64,000 nt of DNA from [Clostridium] polysaccharolyticum. GTDB taxonomy: Bacteria > Bacillota > Clostridia > Lachnospirales > Lachnospiraceae. Below, in pieces: positions 8,663 through 16,521 of the stretch. Each line of letters opens with the position of its first letter. The first letter of the stretch is position 1. The notes under the pieces are model-generated. The model was not told where the DNA came from. It made no database searches and saw nothing but the letters and a program-made list of their open reading frames with translations. The position numbers and the translations under genes are program-made. The stretch is from contig NZ_FOHN01000019.1 of NCBI RefSeq assembly GCF_900111595.1, forward strand, positions 1 through 64,000, read 5' to 3'.

Positions 8663-8682
8663 ATGTTATAACATTATAACAT
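8663..8682. promoter_or_regulatory. Operator-like palindrome in the promoter of the transglutaminase gene
   Basis: ATGTTATAA-n2-TTATAACAT has perfect 9-bp arms. On the minus strand it overlaps possible promoter hexamers (TTGCCA, then TTATAA 17 nt later), about 40 nt upstream of the TTG start. This position suits a repressor binding site. The rest of 8700-8890 holds one weak hairpin (8850-8896) after the staygreen gene and no credible ORF. Confidence 0.45.
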
Positions 8683-8896
8683 GTTAAATGGCAAAGTTCC
8701 ATATCATACATATTTTTCATCACCTTGTACAAAATCTGTTCTACCTTTTCTCCTAAATATCTACCCAAAAAACTTGCACCTTTTTTCTCACTTCTGCATA
8801 GGCCTGAGGCTTTACGCCTCCTACCTAAACATCTGCAGTTTCACCTTTCCTAAAGAGCCCTTGGAAGATGCTCATAGGCACTCCCAAGGAGCTTTT

Positions 8897-9343
8897 CTAG
8901 CAATATTCTTCCATTGTCCCAAAATCATACAGTTTATTTAATTTAGGATTATCTGATTTAAACCATATTAAAATTGGAAGTTTAGCCAGTTCTGGATTTG
9001 CCTGAAACAGTCTGCTGTCTCCATAGCAAATTGCCTGCAATGCTTTTGGTATTTCCCTTAGAAATATTTCATTTCTCCCATCAGCATTTCCTATGACCCC
9101 TTCTCCATCAATAAGCACTTCTCCCATTAAAACCATACCTGCTTCCGTATTTTCATATGTAAGGAGTACTTCATCTCGCATTACGTTCATTTTATCATCT
9201 GCATAATGCCTGCCTATAGTTATAAAATACTGTGCCGTTTCATCAGAATGGGTAATGGTGTACTTTCTACCTATAATAGGACTTATAGGTGATATCCTGT
9301 CTCTGAACTCTGTTTTCACAGCTTCATAATTAATTTTTTCCAT
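8897..9343 (-). CDS. Staygreen-family protein
   Basis: This 148-aa protein resembles the staygreen (SGR) domain of plant and algal Mg-dechelatases, which remove magnesium from chlorophyll a. The C-terminal block AICYGDSRLFQANPELAKLP followed by ILIWFKSDNPKLNKLYDFG lines up with the plant pattern of YGDGNLF...PEL, VWVYFHSNIPEFN and a WG motif. Bacterial homologues are known in non-photosynthetic lineages, where the true substrate is not established. No other tetrapyrrole gene is nearby. The Shine-Dalgarno (GCAGGTTGCC) is weak, so the exact start is less sure. Confidence 0.75.
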   Translation of the reverse strand: MEKINYEAVKTEFRDRISPISPIIGRKYTITHSDETAQYFITIGRHYADDKMNVMRDEVLLTYENTEAGMVLMGEVLIDGEGVIGNADGRNEIFLREIPKALQAICYGDSRLFQANPELAKLPILIWFKSDNPKLNKLYDFGTMEEYC

Positions 9344-9450
9344 GGCAACCTGCTTAAAATATATTCTTTATATTATATTCCTACATTCCGCAATCGTTCC
9401 TGTAACTTCTCCCTCGTATATATTGAAACATACAAGGAAGACTAATCTAT

Positions 9451-11190
9451 TTACATCTGTTTCACTATTTTTTCTAAATCTTCTGCTAAAACCTTTGCAC
9501 TTTCGTAATCTCTCTTTTTAAGAGCCAGTTCTATCTTCATTTCCACATTCTTTTTCTTCTGCTCAATTTCCAGATAATCTTTATTAAAATGATTTGCATA
9601 AATCATTTTACGGAATTTTCGGATACTCATTCTTCGAACATTCTTATCTTCAATCAAAAGCACATAGTCCATACAGTTCGCAATGGTGTAGAAATCATGC
9701 GATACCATTAAAACAGCTCCATCATACTCATTTATTGCCTTTTCCAAAGCTGCTTGTGAGTAAGTATCTAAATGGCTTGTAGGCTCATCCAGTATTAGAA
9801 GCTGCTGTTCTCCTGCACTAAGTTTAGCAAGCTGCAGCAGATTTTTTTCTCCACCAGATAACTGACGGATTCTCTGATACAGTTCTTCCTCTTCAAATCC
9901 AAACTTCTCTAAATGTTTCTGCACATCCTGATTTGCTGCAAAACCCATATCCAGAAACTCATCTAAAATAGTGTTGGCCTCATTAAGCATTTCTCCCTGA
10001 AGCTGTGATACGAATCCAGCCTTTGTATTCTCCCGAATGATAATAGATTCAATGGCATGTTTATAAATATCTCGAAGCAGTGTCGTTTTACCTGACCCAT
10101 TTGGTCCAATTAACGCCACCTTATCTTTTGCACCAATTTCAAAAGTCACATGTTCTAATAAAATTTCGTCAAAGGAAATACTATAATCTTTAACTTCTAA
10201 CACATTGCCCTCTTCTATTTCTCCTCCTGCAGAAAATTGAATTTCAGGCTGTTTGATTTCTACAAATGGCTCTTTAATTCTTTTAGCTTTTAATCTTTCT
10301 AAAAAAGAAACTCTTGCATGAAGGGCACGTCCACGTGTGGCAGATGTAAAAATAGCTGCTTCTTTTCTTAACTGTTCCACAAGTTTTTCGTTTCTTTCTA
10401 TTTCTTCTGTATCTGCTGCTGCAAGTTCCTGTTTCTCAATCTTCATTTGCAAAAGCGAGAAGCTGTAATCCAGATATCTGCCATCAAACTCCTGCATCTC
10501 TTTATTTTCTAAGTGAAGAATCTTATTAAAGCAATGATCTAGCAAGAAACGGTTATGTGTAATTACTAGCAGTGTTCCTTTGTGGAAATTAATCAGATTC
10601 ATTAATGCATTCAAATGTCCAAAATCCAAGAATACGTCTGGTTCATCCATAATCAAAAGATCTGGAACTGGCAGCATTTCCTTAATAACCTGTATTAACT
10701 TAAATTCACCACCGCTTAAGGAAGAAACTGGCATATCCTTTTGCTTGCTTAGCTCCGCTAAGTTTAATTTCTTTGTAATATTATTTTCATAATTATCTCC
10801 ATCAATCGCATTAAACGCATCTAATACAACCTGATATTGCTCCATTAATTCTTCAAACTCAGCAGCAGTCTCCATCTCTTTGCAAATGGCATTCATCTGA
10901 TTCTGAAGTGTCACGAATTCTTCACTTAAATACTCAAACACTGTAACATTCTGTGTCTTGTCAACCTGTACGAACTGGCTTACATAGCCAATACGGCAGT
11001 TCTCATCAATAAAGAGTTTCCCATCGTACAGATATTGTTCTGGTTCCATAATAATATTGGCTAATGTACTTTTTCCCGTTCCACTTGCACCGATAAATGC
11101 ACAATGCTGGCCTTCTTCTATGGTAAATGAAATTTTATTGTATAACTCTTTCTCTGGAAAGGAGTAAGATAGTTTTTCTGCTCTAATCAT
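9451..11190 (-). CDS. ABC-F family ATPase (duplicated ABC domains, no membrane part)
   Basis: This 579-aa protein has two ABC cassettes: Walker A GASGTGKSTL and GPNGSGKTTL, signatures SSLSGGEFKLI and RQLSGGEKNLL, and Walker B LLIMDEPD and LLILDEPT. An alpha-helical linker rich in Glu and Lys separates them, and a short coiled coil (KKKNVEMKIELALKKRDYES) closes the protein. ABC-F proteins work on the ribosome E site as translation factors or in antibiotic protection. The first cassette has DEPDVFLD in place of the usual DEPTNHLD, so this is not a canonical Uup or EttA. The ligand class cannot be read. Start ATG with AAAGG; monocistronic. Confidence 0.88.
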   Translation of the reverse strand: MIRAEKLSYSFPEKELYNKISFTIEEGQHCAFIGASGTGKSTLANIIMEPEQYLYDGKLFIDENCRIGYVSQFVQVDKTQNVTVFEYLSEEFVTLQNQMNAICKEMETAAEFEELMEQYQVVLDAFNAIDGDNYENNITKKLNLAELSKQKDMPVSSLSGGEFKLIQVIKEMLPVPDLLIMDEPDVFLDFGHLNALMNLINFHKGTLLVITHNRFLLDHCFNKILHLENKEMQEFDGRYLDYSFSLLQMKIEKQELAAADTEEIERNEKLVEQLRKEAAIFTSATRGRALHARVSFLERLKAKRIKEPFVEIKQPEIQFSAGGEIEEGNVLEVKDYSISFDEILLEHVTFEIGAKDKVALIGPNGSGKTTLLRDIYKHAIESIIIRENTKAGFVSQLQGEMLNEANTILDEFLDMGFAANQDVQKHLEKFGFEEEELYQRIRQLSGGEKNLLQLAKLSAGEQQLLILDEPTSHLDTYSQAALEKAINEYDGAVLMVSHDFYTIANCMDYVLLIEDKNVRRMSIRKFRKMIYANHFNKDYLEIEQKKKNVEMKIELALKKRDYESAKVLAEDLEKIVKQM

Positions 11191-11447
11191 ATGCTCTACC
11201 TTTCTTTGTGCCTTGTCTTTTAGGCATCACTTATCATAACGCATTTTGCTATGGTTACTTTATCATGTTTTGAAAATGATTTCAATGTATAGATAAGTGT
11301 CTGGCTATATGAACACAAGTATTTCTTTAAACTTTTTCCAAAATCCAGCTCTTACTCATATATCTCCCATCTTGCTTCCGTTCATACATTATTTACTCTT
11401 TGTAATGGGCAAGATCGAAGAACCAGCAATTTTTTCTCTTAAATATA

Positions 11448-11475
11448 TTGCATTTTTTATTCACTCTGCTAAAAT
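11448..11475 (+). promoter_or_regulatory. Probable promoter of the citrate-type permease
   Basis: TTGCAT, 16-nt spacer, TAAAAT preceded by an extended TGC, about 45 nt upstream of the ATG. The rest of the 11191-11521 gap shows no convincing gene; the 68-codon plus-strand ORF there lacks a Shine-Dalgarno. Confidence 0.5.
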
Positions 11476-11521
11476 CTATCTTTGGTACTATATTAATCAA
11501 TAACAAAGAAAGAGGTTACTT

Positions 11522-12724
11522 ATGAGAAGCAATGTATACATAGAGCAAAATGCATCTACTGTTACGATCCCAATACACAATAATAAAAAAAATACAAATG
11601 TACAGAATGTCCTAACCAAGAGCATTCAGTTTATTAAAGAACAATTTGTTCTCACCATTGCAATAATGGCTATGCTTATTACTTGTTGTTTTGTTCCCAT
11701 AGATAAAGCCTATCTCACATATTTTAATTGGAGAACATTAGCGACTTTATTCTGTACCTTGGCTGTTGTCGCTACATTTTCTCATATTCATGTATTCGAA
11801 ATCCTTAGTAAAAATATAGTTCTAAAGCTCCATAATTTAAGAAATGCAACCCTAGGTCTTGTATTTATTACCTTCTTCGGTTCCATGCTCCTTGCAAATG
11901 ATATGGCACTGCTTACTTTCCTGCCACTTGGATTTTACGTCCTTAACAGCACAGACAACAGACAAGCTATGGCATTTACCTTTATTATGCAGAATATTGC
12001 GGCAAACCTTGGCGGCATGGTTACTCCTTTCGGAAATCCGCAGAATTTATATTTATATTCTTTTTATAAAATTGATACGATGGAGTTTGTTAAGATTATG
12101 CTGCCTAGCTTTTTAGCAGCAACTGTATTGATTGTGGTATGCTGCCTCTTTATAAAGCCAGTGCCACTTACATTAAAAAATGAAAAAGAGTATACATTAG
12201 ATAAAAAGAGAACTTTAATTTACTCTGTACTGTTTCTTGCAAGCATCTTAATTGTATTTCGAATAATCCCTTATATATGGGGAACGGTTGTGATTATCTC
12301 TGCTTTGCTATGTCTGGACAAAAACAGCATTAAGGAAGTGAATTATCCTTTACTTGCTACGTTCTGCGTATTCTTTGTATTCAGTGGAAATATGGCACGA
12401 ATTCCAGCGGTCAGTACATTTTTTGAATACCTGCTGCCTAAGAATACATTATTATTCAGTATTTTGTCTTGCCAGTTTATAAGCAATGTACCTAGTGCCG
12501 TACTGCTCTCACACTTTACTAGTGACTATGCCAGCCTGCTTCCTGCCGTTAATATCGGCGGGTGCGGTACGTTAATAGCTTCCTTAGCCAGCTTGATTAC
12601 ATTTAGTGAATTTAAGAAGCATAATCCAGATAAGGTAAAAGAATACGTTATTAAATTCTCGGTAATAAACTTTACCTTTATAGTATTTTTATTCGGGATA
12701 CAATTCTTCCTAATTACAATTTGA
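11522..12724 (+). CDS. Citrate transporter-family (ArsB/SLC13-like) permease
   Basis: This 400-aa protein has about ten membrane segments. The motif MVTPFGNPQNLYLY, with a preceding NDMALLTFLPL and a symmetric SNVPSAVLLSHFT in the second half, matches the ion-transporter superfamily: two inverted repeats with hairpins, as in CitMHS, ArsB and NhaD proteins. It probably exports or imports an organic or inorganic anion; substrate unknown. Start ATG with AGAGG six nt upstream. The stop codon overlaps the -35 of the ilv T-box promoter. Confidence 0.85.
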   Translation: MRSNVYIEQNASTVTIPIHNNKKNTNVQNVLTKSIQFIKEQFVLTIAIMAMLITCCFVPIDKAYLTYFNWRTLATLFCTLAVVATFSHIHVFEILSKNIVLKLHNLRNATLGLVFITFFGSMLLANDMALLTFLPLGFYVLNSTDNRQAMAFTFIMQNIAANLGGMVTPFGNPQNLYLYSFYKIDTMEFVKIMLPSFLAATVLIVVCCLFIKPVPLTLKNEKEYTLDKKRTLIYSVLFLASILIVFRIIPYIWGTVVIISALLCLDKNSIKEVNYPLLATFCVFFVFSGNMARIPAVSTFFEYLLPKNTLLFSILSCQFISNVPSAVLLSHFTSDYASLLPAVNIGGCGTLIASLASLITFSEFKKHNPDKVKEYVIKFSVINFTFIVFLFGIQFFLITI

Positions 12725-12749
12725 CATTCTTCTTTCAATTTGCTATACT
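12721..12749 (+). promoter_or_regulatory. SigA promoter of the ilvBN T-box transcript
   Basis: TTGACA (12721-12726), 17-nt spacer, TATACT (12744-12749). The -35 shares bases with the TGA of the permease gene. Confidence 0.85.
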
Positions 12750-12756
12750 CTTACAA

Positions 12757-13040
12757 AGGTTTATTTGAAAATGCCGTGACGAGGAGTAGTACATATATTA
12801 GACATATCAGAGAGAAGATGGATGGTGGAAATCTTTATGAAAGGTATATGGAAGTAGCCTTTGAGCAGTAAACTGAACGAGAGCAATCTTTAGTAGACTT
12901 TAACGGTTCTTTCCACCGTTATCAGGAAAACAATATCGACACTGGTCCGTATTGATGAGAGAAGAGAAATTTCTCTGAATTTAGGTGGTACCACGGAATA
13001 ACATTTCGCCCTAAGCTATATAACAGCTTAGGGCTTTTTT
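12757..13040 (+). promoter_or_regulatory. T-box riboswitch, apparent valine (GUA) specifier, controlling ilvBN
   Basis: The leader holds the T-box landmarks in order: GACGAGGAGTAGTA (Stem I base), AGAGA...GGTGGAAA (distal loop region), then GAA-GTA-GCC-TTT-GAG, a Stem I II-side segment in which the codon after GAA is the specifier (GTA at 12854-12856, Val). The conserved T-box AGGTGGTACCACGG follows at 12983-12996. A terminator (GCCCTAAGCT / AGCTTAGGGC + T6, 13008-13040) ends it. Uncharged tRNA-Val would stabilise the antiterminator and allow ilvBN expression. The specifier call depends on my alignment. Confidence 0.9.
13008..13040 (+). terminator. Regulated terminator of the T-box
   Basis: A 10-bp perfect stem with a 7-nt loop and six T, located 60 nt before the ilvB start. 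Confidence 0.9.
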
Positions 13041-13099
13041 CATTTCAAATCTTTGCTATTTCATTTTACACAAGAAAAATATTTGAAGGAGGAATCACA

Positions 13100-14593
13100 A
13101 TGAAAATAAAAGGAACTGCACTATTTGTAAAAGCCTATGACAGTGTCCCACTTGTATGCTTTACGGGTCAGGTACCTACTAACTTAATTGGAAATGATGC
13201 TTTCCAGGAAGTTGATATCGTAGGGGTTGTACGCAACATCTGCAAATACGCTGTAACGGTGCGAAAACGTGCGGATTTAGGCCGTATTATCAAAGAGGCT
13301 TTCTATATTGCCCAGACTGGAAAACCGGGTCCTGTTGTCATTGATTTGCCAAAAGATATTATGCTGGAATTAGGAGATGATATCTACCCTGACACAATTA
13401 ATATGCGTTCTTATAAACCAAATACAAGTGTACATATTGGTCAGCTCAAAAAGGTAATCTCCACTCTTTCTAAAGCAAAACGCCCTCTTTTCCTTATCGG
13501 TGGCGGTGTCACCATTGCACATGCTGGAAAGGAATTTACTGAGCTGGTAGAAAAAACACAAATCCCTGTTGTATCTTCCATTATGGGAAAAGGAAACCTG
13601 CCTACTATGCACCCTCTTTTTATTGGGAACATGGGCATGCACGGCTCCTATGCGTCAAATATGGCTATTAGTAACTGTGATGTGCTATTCTCCATTGGTA
13701 CACGTTTCAATGACCGTATCACAGGTAAACTAAGTGAATTCGCAAAACGTGCAAAAATCATACATATTGATATTGATCCAGCTTCTATTTCCCAAAATAT
13801 TCATGTTGATATTCCAATTGTTGCAGATGCAAAAGAAGCCATTAAGGAACTTTCCAAAATGGCAGATACTTATAATACAGCAGCCTGGGTTTCCCAGATT
13901 AAAGAATGGAGCCAGAAACATCCTGTATCCATGAAAGAATCCGATAGCTTATGTCCAGCAGCTATTATTAAAGAACTTAATGTTATGTATCCTGATTCTA
14001 TCGTAGTAACCGATGTTGGCCAGCATCAAATGTGGACTACACAATATCTTGAAATGAACGGTGTTCGCAAGCTTCTTACTTCTGGTGGCCTTGGCACCAT
14101 GGGATATGGTCTCCCTGCTGCAATCGGCGCTAAAATTGGAAATCCAGACCGCACTGTAATCTGCATAGCTGGTGATGGCGGATTCCAAATGAATGTGCAG
14201 GAATTAGCAACAGCATCCTGCCAGGAGATTCCACTTATTATCTGTATATTTAACAATGGCAATCTTGGAATGGTTCGACAGTTCCAGAATGTTTTTTATA
14301 ACAAACACTATTACCGCACATGTCTGCGCTATCACAAATCCTGTGAAGGAAAATGCAATGGACAGGAATGTCTTTGTCCTCCATACTCACCTGATTTTGT
14401 AAAATTAGCAGAAAGTTATGGTGGTGTTGGTATCCGTGTTACCAGAAATGAAGAAATTCATGCAGCATTTGAAAAAGCAAACCAAAACACAAATAGCCCA
14501 ACTGTAATTGAATTCATTATTAACCCTGATGAATTAGTTATGCCAATGGTTCCAAACGGAAATGCACTGAGCGATATGATTTTGGGATATTAA
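13100..14593 (+). CDS. ilvB: Acetolactate synthase large subunit with an internal N-terminal deletion
   Basis: The enzyme family condenses pyruvate with pyruvate or 2-oxobutyrate using ThDP and FAD, the first step of Val/Leu/Ile synthesis. The protein begins MKIKGTALFVKA, the normal first dozen residues, then jumps directly to YDSVPLVCFTGQVPTNLIG, which is normally about residue 90. About 76 residues are missing in frame, including the YPGG loop, the RHEQGAAH segment with the ThDP-activating Glu and the SGPGATN loop. Length is 497 aa against about 570. The rest is intact (GDGGFQMNVQEL...FNNGNLGMVRQ for ThDP-Mg). A Cys-rich insert sits near residues 405-428. Leader, Shine-Dalgarno and ilvN are intact. 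Likely inactive unless the deletion is an assembly error. Confidence 0.9.
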   Translation: MKIKGTALFVKAYDSVPLVCFTGQVPTNLIGNDAFQEVDIVGVVRNICKYAVTVRKRADLGRIIKEAFYIAQTGKPGPVVIDLPKDIMLELGDDIYPDTINMRSYKPNTSVHIGQLKKVISTLSKAKRPLFLIGGGVTIAHAGKEFTELVEKTQIPVVSSIMGKGNLPTMHPLFIGNMGMHGSYASNMAISNCDVLFSIGTRFNDRITGKLSEFAKRAKIIHIDIDPASISQNIHVDIPIVADAKEAIKELSKMADTYNTAAWVSQIKEWSQKHPVSMKESDSLCPAAIIKELNVMYPDSIVVTDVGQHQMWTTQYLEMNGVRKLLTSGGLGTMGYGLPAAIGAKIGNPDRTVICIAGDGGFQMNVQELATASCQEIPLIICIFNNGNLGMVRQFQNVFYNKHYYRTCLRYHKSCEGKCNGQECLCPPYSPDFVKLAESYGGVGIRVTRNEEIHAAFEKANQNTNSPTVIEFIINPDELVMPMVPNGNALSDMILGY

Positions 14594-14608
14594 AGAGGGG
14601 GTATTACG

Positions 14609-15118
14609 ATGAACAACACGAAGTGTAAAAGATGGATCTCACTATATGTACAGAACGAAATCGGTGTCCTTGCCAGGATATCCAGCCTATTTTCAAGCAA
14701 ATCCTATAACCTTGACAGTCTGACAGTGGGAACAACTGAAGATCCTACTATCTCTCGTATGACTATCAGCGTTACTAGCGATGATTCTACCTTTGAACAG
14801 ATAAAAAAACAGCTAAACCGTTGTATTGAAGTTATTAAAGTAATCGATTTTACAACAGTTCCAATTCATATAAAAGAATTATTATTTATTAAAATCAAAC
14901 ACTGTTCTAAAGAAGACAAAATCGAAATCTTCCGTATTGCCCAAGCATTTGAGCTTAGTGTCAGCGATTACGGTCCAGACAGCGTATTAATTGAATGTAC
15001 CGATACAGAAGAACGGAACAATGACATTATAAAGCTCTTCCAAGAAAACTTTACCAATATAGAAGTGGTTCGAGGCGGTAATGTGGCAATTGAAGCAATC
15101 AGCTTATCTTCACATTAA
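14609..15118 (+). CDS. ilvN: Acetolactate synthase small (regulatory) subunit
   Basis: This 169-aa protein has an N-terminal ACT domain (WISLYVQNEIGVLARISSLF, then SYNLDSLTVG) and the C-terminal small-subunit domain. It binds the large subunit, raises its activity and confers feedback inhibition by valine. It lies 15 nt after ilvB with an AGAGGGGG Shine-Dalgarno and shares the T-box transcript. Length is normal for the family, so only the large subunit looks damaged. Confidence 0.95.
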   Translation: MNNTKCKRWISLYVQNEIGVLARISSLFSSKSYNLDSLTVGTTEDPTISRMTISVTSDDSTFEQIKKQLNRCIEVIKVIDFTTVPIHIKELLFIKIKHCSKEDKIEIFRIAQAFELSVSDYGPDSVLIECTDTEERNNDIIKLFQENFTNIEVVRGGNVAIEAISLSSH

Positions 15119-15129
15119 AATCCATTTAC

Positions 15130-15173
15130 ATTCTGGCTTATTATTCATTTCCTAATAGGCCAGAATTTTCATT
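15130..15173 (+). terminator. Terminator of ilvBN
   Basis: A 14-bp stem with one G:U pair (ATTCTGGCTTATTA / TAATAGGCCAGAAT), followed by TTTCATTTTATT. Confidence 0.85.
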
Positions 15174-15179
15174 TTATTA

Positions 15180-15207
15180 TTTACATAGTTTTTATATGTG
15201 ATATGCT
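15180..15207 (+). promoter_or_regulatory. Probable promoter of the HD-GYP gene
   Basis: TTTACA, 16-nt spacer, TATGCT, about 30 nt before the start codon. Confidence 0.5.
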
Positions 15208-15239
15208 ATTAGTATCAGACACACGAGGAGAGAATGCTT

Positions 15240-16463
15240 ATGTATGAACATAATTATGAAAGCGAGGAATACTTTAACGAGAATGACCATCAGGCAAATC
15301 GAGTCACAAGCTATTTCATCTATGTAATGACAGTTGTCTTCTCTATCCTGTTCCTCCTTACCCACTTAAAGATAATACATACTCCTGCCAAGGCGTTGCT
15401 GCTACCCTTTATTCTTACTTTATTCTTTAATGTAATTCTTATTTTTTTAAGACTCTTGAAGGCTTCTGGCAACTTTACAAAGTACTACTGTCTAATTGTT
15501 ACCGAAGTAATAATCGGCATTTTGTCAACACAAGCTCGGAGCGGAATCTTTATGACCTATATTATTGCCCCTCTAGTAAGCTGTATATATTTCGATAAAA
15601 TTCTAACAAGGCGCATTGCCTTTTTCGGTTATTTTATGATGATTGCAGGTTTGGCATTTCGAGCCAATGCGGTTGTAGACAGCAGCCTTACTACATTTTC
15701 ATCTTTAACTTGGTTTATTACCTATGGGATTAACTTTTCGTTTGAATACATGATTTTATCCCTCATCTGTTACGCTATCGCTTTTCGTTCAAGAAATTTA
15801 TTAATGAATGTCTTTTCCCGTAAAAAGAAAATAGACTTTATGCAGCAGCAAATGATTTACAGCTTTGCTAATCTGATTGAATCAAGAGATAACGTAACTG
15901 GACAGCACGTAAAAAGGACAAGTGCATATGTCCGTCTAATCGCAGAGGAATTAAAGTACAATGGATTTTATGCTGATGAACTAAATGACACTGCATTAGA
16001 ATATATCTGTTTAGCTGCACCTATTCACGACATTGGAAAGTTGAAAATCCCAGATTCTATATTGCAGAAACCTGGTATACTAACAGACTTAGAATATGAT
16101 TATATTAAAAACCACACTGTACGTGGCGAAGAAATTATAGAACGAACCATGACAAATCTGGAAGATGATGACTTCGTGCATTATGCAAAAAATGTTGCCC
16201 GATACCATCACGAACACTGGGATGGAACGGGATACCCAGAAGGTCTTTCAGGCCGCAATATTCCTTTATGTGCACGTATTATGGCAGTCGCTGATGTCTT
16301 TGATGCATTGGTTACCAAAAGAAGTTATAAAGAGTCCTTTTCTTTAGAGGATGCTTTTAAACAGCTAGAAAAAGGAAGTGGAACACAGTTCGAACCATTA
16401 ATTGTTGAATTATTTGTCAATCAAAAAGAAGTAGTCAAGCAGATGTATAACGATATTACATAA
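15240..16463 (+). CDS. Membrane-bound HD-GYP domain phosphodiesterase
   Basis: About six membrane helices (residues 25-190) precede a canonical HD-GYP domain. Visible signatures are HVKRTSAYVRLIAEEL, the HD pair in PIHDIGKLKIPDSIL, KPGILTDLEY, HHEHWDGTGYPEGLSG (the GYP motif) and IMAVADVFDALVTKRSYK. HD-GYP proteins hydrolyse cyclic di-GMP or related dinucleotides in signalling. The N-terminal membrane part has no recognisable ligand domain. The ORF could start six bases earlier, but GAGGAG is only three nt from that ATG and nine from the ATG at 15240, so I chose the latter. 407 aa. Confidence 0.92.
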   Translation: MYEHNYESEEYFNENDHQANRVTSYFIYVMTVVFSILFLLTHLKIIHTPAKALLLPFILTLFFNVILIFLRLLKASGNFTKYYCLIVTEVIIGILSTQARSGIFMTYIIAPLVSCIYFDKILTRRIAFFGYFMMIAGLAFRANAVVDSSLTTFSSLTWFITYGINFSFEYMILSLICYAIAFRSRNLLMNVFSRKKKIDFMQQQMIYSFANLIESRDNVTGQHVKRTSAYVRLIAEELKYNGFYADELNDTALEYICLAAPIHDIGKLKIPDSILQKPGILTDLEYDYIKNHTVRGEEIIERTMTNLEDDDFVHYAKNVARYHHEHWDGTGYPEGLSGRNIPLCARIMAVADVFDALVTKRSYKESFSLEDAFKQLEKGSGTQFEPLIVELFVNQKEVVKQMYNDIT

Positions 16464-16494
16464 CAATTATGAAGAAACAACGTTTTTTAAATTG

Positions 16495-16521
16495 AAAAAA
16501 GTGGGCATTCCCCACTTTTTT
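16495..16521. terminator. Bidirectional terminator between HD-GYP and DHH genes
   Basis: A short GTGGG/CCCAC stem flanked by six A and six T gives an AAAAAAGTGGG...CCCACTTTTTT structure between converging genes. Confidence 0.8.

Noticed and set aside
8681-8941. An 86-codon plus-strand ORF between the transglutaminase and staygreen genes.
   Set aside because: It lacks a Shine-Dalgarno, runs into the staygreen gene on the other strand, and has a non-protein-like composition.
11297-11503. A 68-codon plus-strand ORF between the ABC-F and permease genes.
   Set aside because: No Shine-Dalgarno, no recognisable pattern, and it covers the likely promoter of the permease.
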